Position numbers and translations under genes: made by a program. The notes beneath the pieces were generated by a model. It was not told the origin of the DNA. It worked only from the letters and a program-made list of their open reading frames with translations, and made no database searches. DNA of 64,000 bases from MPNP01 sp965116235 (GTDB lineage Bacteria; Pseudomonadota; Alphaproteobacteria; Rhodobacterales; Rhodobacteraceae), in contig OZ220496.1 in the NCBI GenBank assembly GCA_965116235.1, positions 1,426,001-1,490,000 of the forward strand. Reading direction: 5' to 3'. Below, one piece after another: positions 63,399 through 64,000 of this stretch (positions are counted from its first letter, which is position 1; each line of letters starts with the position of its first letter).

Positions 63399-64000
63399 AT
63401 GACAAAAAATTCCAGTCCTCTGCAATTCATGAAAATGCATTGTCTCGGGAATGACTTTGTAGTCATTGATTCCCGTACGGGAAGCACTGTACAGGTACAA
63501 TCGATTGTCAGCACGATTGCCAACCGTCGGTTTGGTGTTGGCTGTGATCAGCTAGTCGAAATCAAGGAGAGTGAGGATGCTTTCGCCCGGCTTGAATTTT
63601 ACAATGCCGACGGATCATCGTCGTCCACCTGTGGCAATGCGACGAGATGCGTGGGGCGGTATTTCATGGATCAGAACTCACAATCCAGTATCTTGCTTGA
63701 AACAGACCGAGGACTGTTGACCTGTGAGAAGGTCGGAGATTTGACTCGTGTCAATTTGGGGCATCCTTCGACCCGCTGGCAGGACATTCCCCTATCTAAG
63801 GATATTGACACTCTCCACCTGCCTTTGGATGGAAGCCCTTGCGCAATCGGGTTTGGCAATCCACACTGCGTTTTTTTCGTTGATGATCTGCAACAGGTGG
63901 ACATTGAGACTGAAGGGCCCAGAATTGAGCACTCCGCCCTTTTTCCGGAGCGGACGAACGTTGAATTTGTCAAGGTGTTGTCACGAGGCAAGGTTGAGAT
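63399..64000 (+). CDS. dapF: Diaminopimelate epimerase (3' end beyond the window)
   Basis: The first 200 residues of DapF, which converts LL- to meso-diaminopimelate for lysine and peptidoglycan. Present: FMKMHCLGNDFVVID at the N-terminus, FGVGCDQLV, the first catalytic Cys in SSTCGNATRCVGRY, and GFGNPHCVFFVDD. The second catalytic Cys lies beyond the window. ATG 63399 follows AGGTTTGAAGG upstream. Confidence 0.93.
   Translation, partial: MTKNSSPLQFMKMHCLGNDFVVIDSRTGSTVQVQSIVSTIANRRFGVGCDQLVEIKESEDAFARLEFYNADGSSSSTCGNATRCVGRYFMDQNSQSSILLETDRGLLTCEKVGDLTRVNLGHPSTRWQDIPLSKDIDTLHLPLDGSPCAIGFGNPHCVFFVDDLQQVDIETEGPRIEHSALFPERTNVEFVKVLSRGKVE

Overview
The window reads as chromosomal DNA of an alphaproteobacterium. 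Alphaproteobacterial families of unknown function (DUF2794, DUF3576, DUF4170), the run leuS-lptE-holA, a DapC-like transaminase, and a selenide-dikinase gene fused to an NADH-dehydrogenase-like domain all point that way. Envelope genes (LolA, LptE, LpxK, TRAP transporter, autotransporters, lipoproteins) confirm a Gram-negative cell. No species can be named from the sequence alone. Coding is dense, with moderate GC by eye and frequent GTG and TTG starts.

Layout. 1-17.1 kb: a HEPN-domain gene next to a cut gene at the left edge, then housekeeping genes: asd, an NlpC/P60 hydrolase, DUF2794, an ArsJ-like exporter, gamma-glutamyltransferase, hspQ, two OmpR-type regulators, an amidase, a UbiH-type hydroxylase, Trm112-like, a thioredoxin-TPR protein, exonuclease III, a DapC-like transaminase and ftsK. 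17.1-24.1 kb: a large autotransporter gene (copy 1) followed by a type IIG-like restriction-methylation protein. 24.6-38.1 kb: core genes lolA, a transglycosylase, ribA, an L,D-transpeptidase, yggS, leuS-lptE-holA, a GST, an exported protein of unknown function, tldE and lpxK.

38.3-48.5 kb is an accessory block. A decayed tnpB lies on the left and an IS630-type element on the right. Between them sit a TRAP transporter, a D-carbamoylase, a LysR regulator, an M20 carbamoylase and a hydantoinase-like amidohydrolase, which together look like an import and breakdown module for hydantoins or N-carbamoyl amino acids. Two sites with the same bipartite sequence lie in front of its two operons and the LysR gene.

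48.5-52.2 kb holds a second autotransporter (copy 2), in the same orientation as copy 1 and with a closely similar beta-barrel. 53-64 kb: a DsbA-like protein, DciA, MutY, a DUF234-like ATPase, tRNA-Arg(CCT), the selenouridine pair mnmH/selD, an AstE/DoeB-like deacylase, tRNA-Lys(TTT) and the start of dapF.

The most striking feature is the autotransporter pair. Each carries a run of nine G in its 5' coding region, just after the likely start. In copy 2 the run puts the start codons and the signal peptide in different frames (read as OFF). In copy 1 the GTG/ATG next to the tract is in frame (ON), while the better-placed upstream ATG is out of frame. Copy 2 has a second nine-G run that could sit in a promoter spacer. 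The passengers also contain exact 150-bp in-frame repeat units whose number differs between copies. Together these suggest a phase- and antigen-variable surface protein family.
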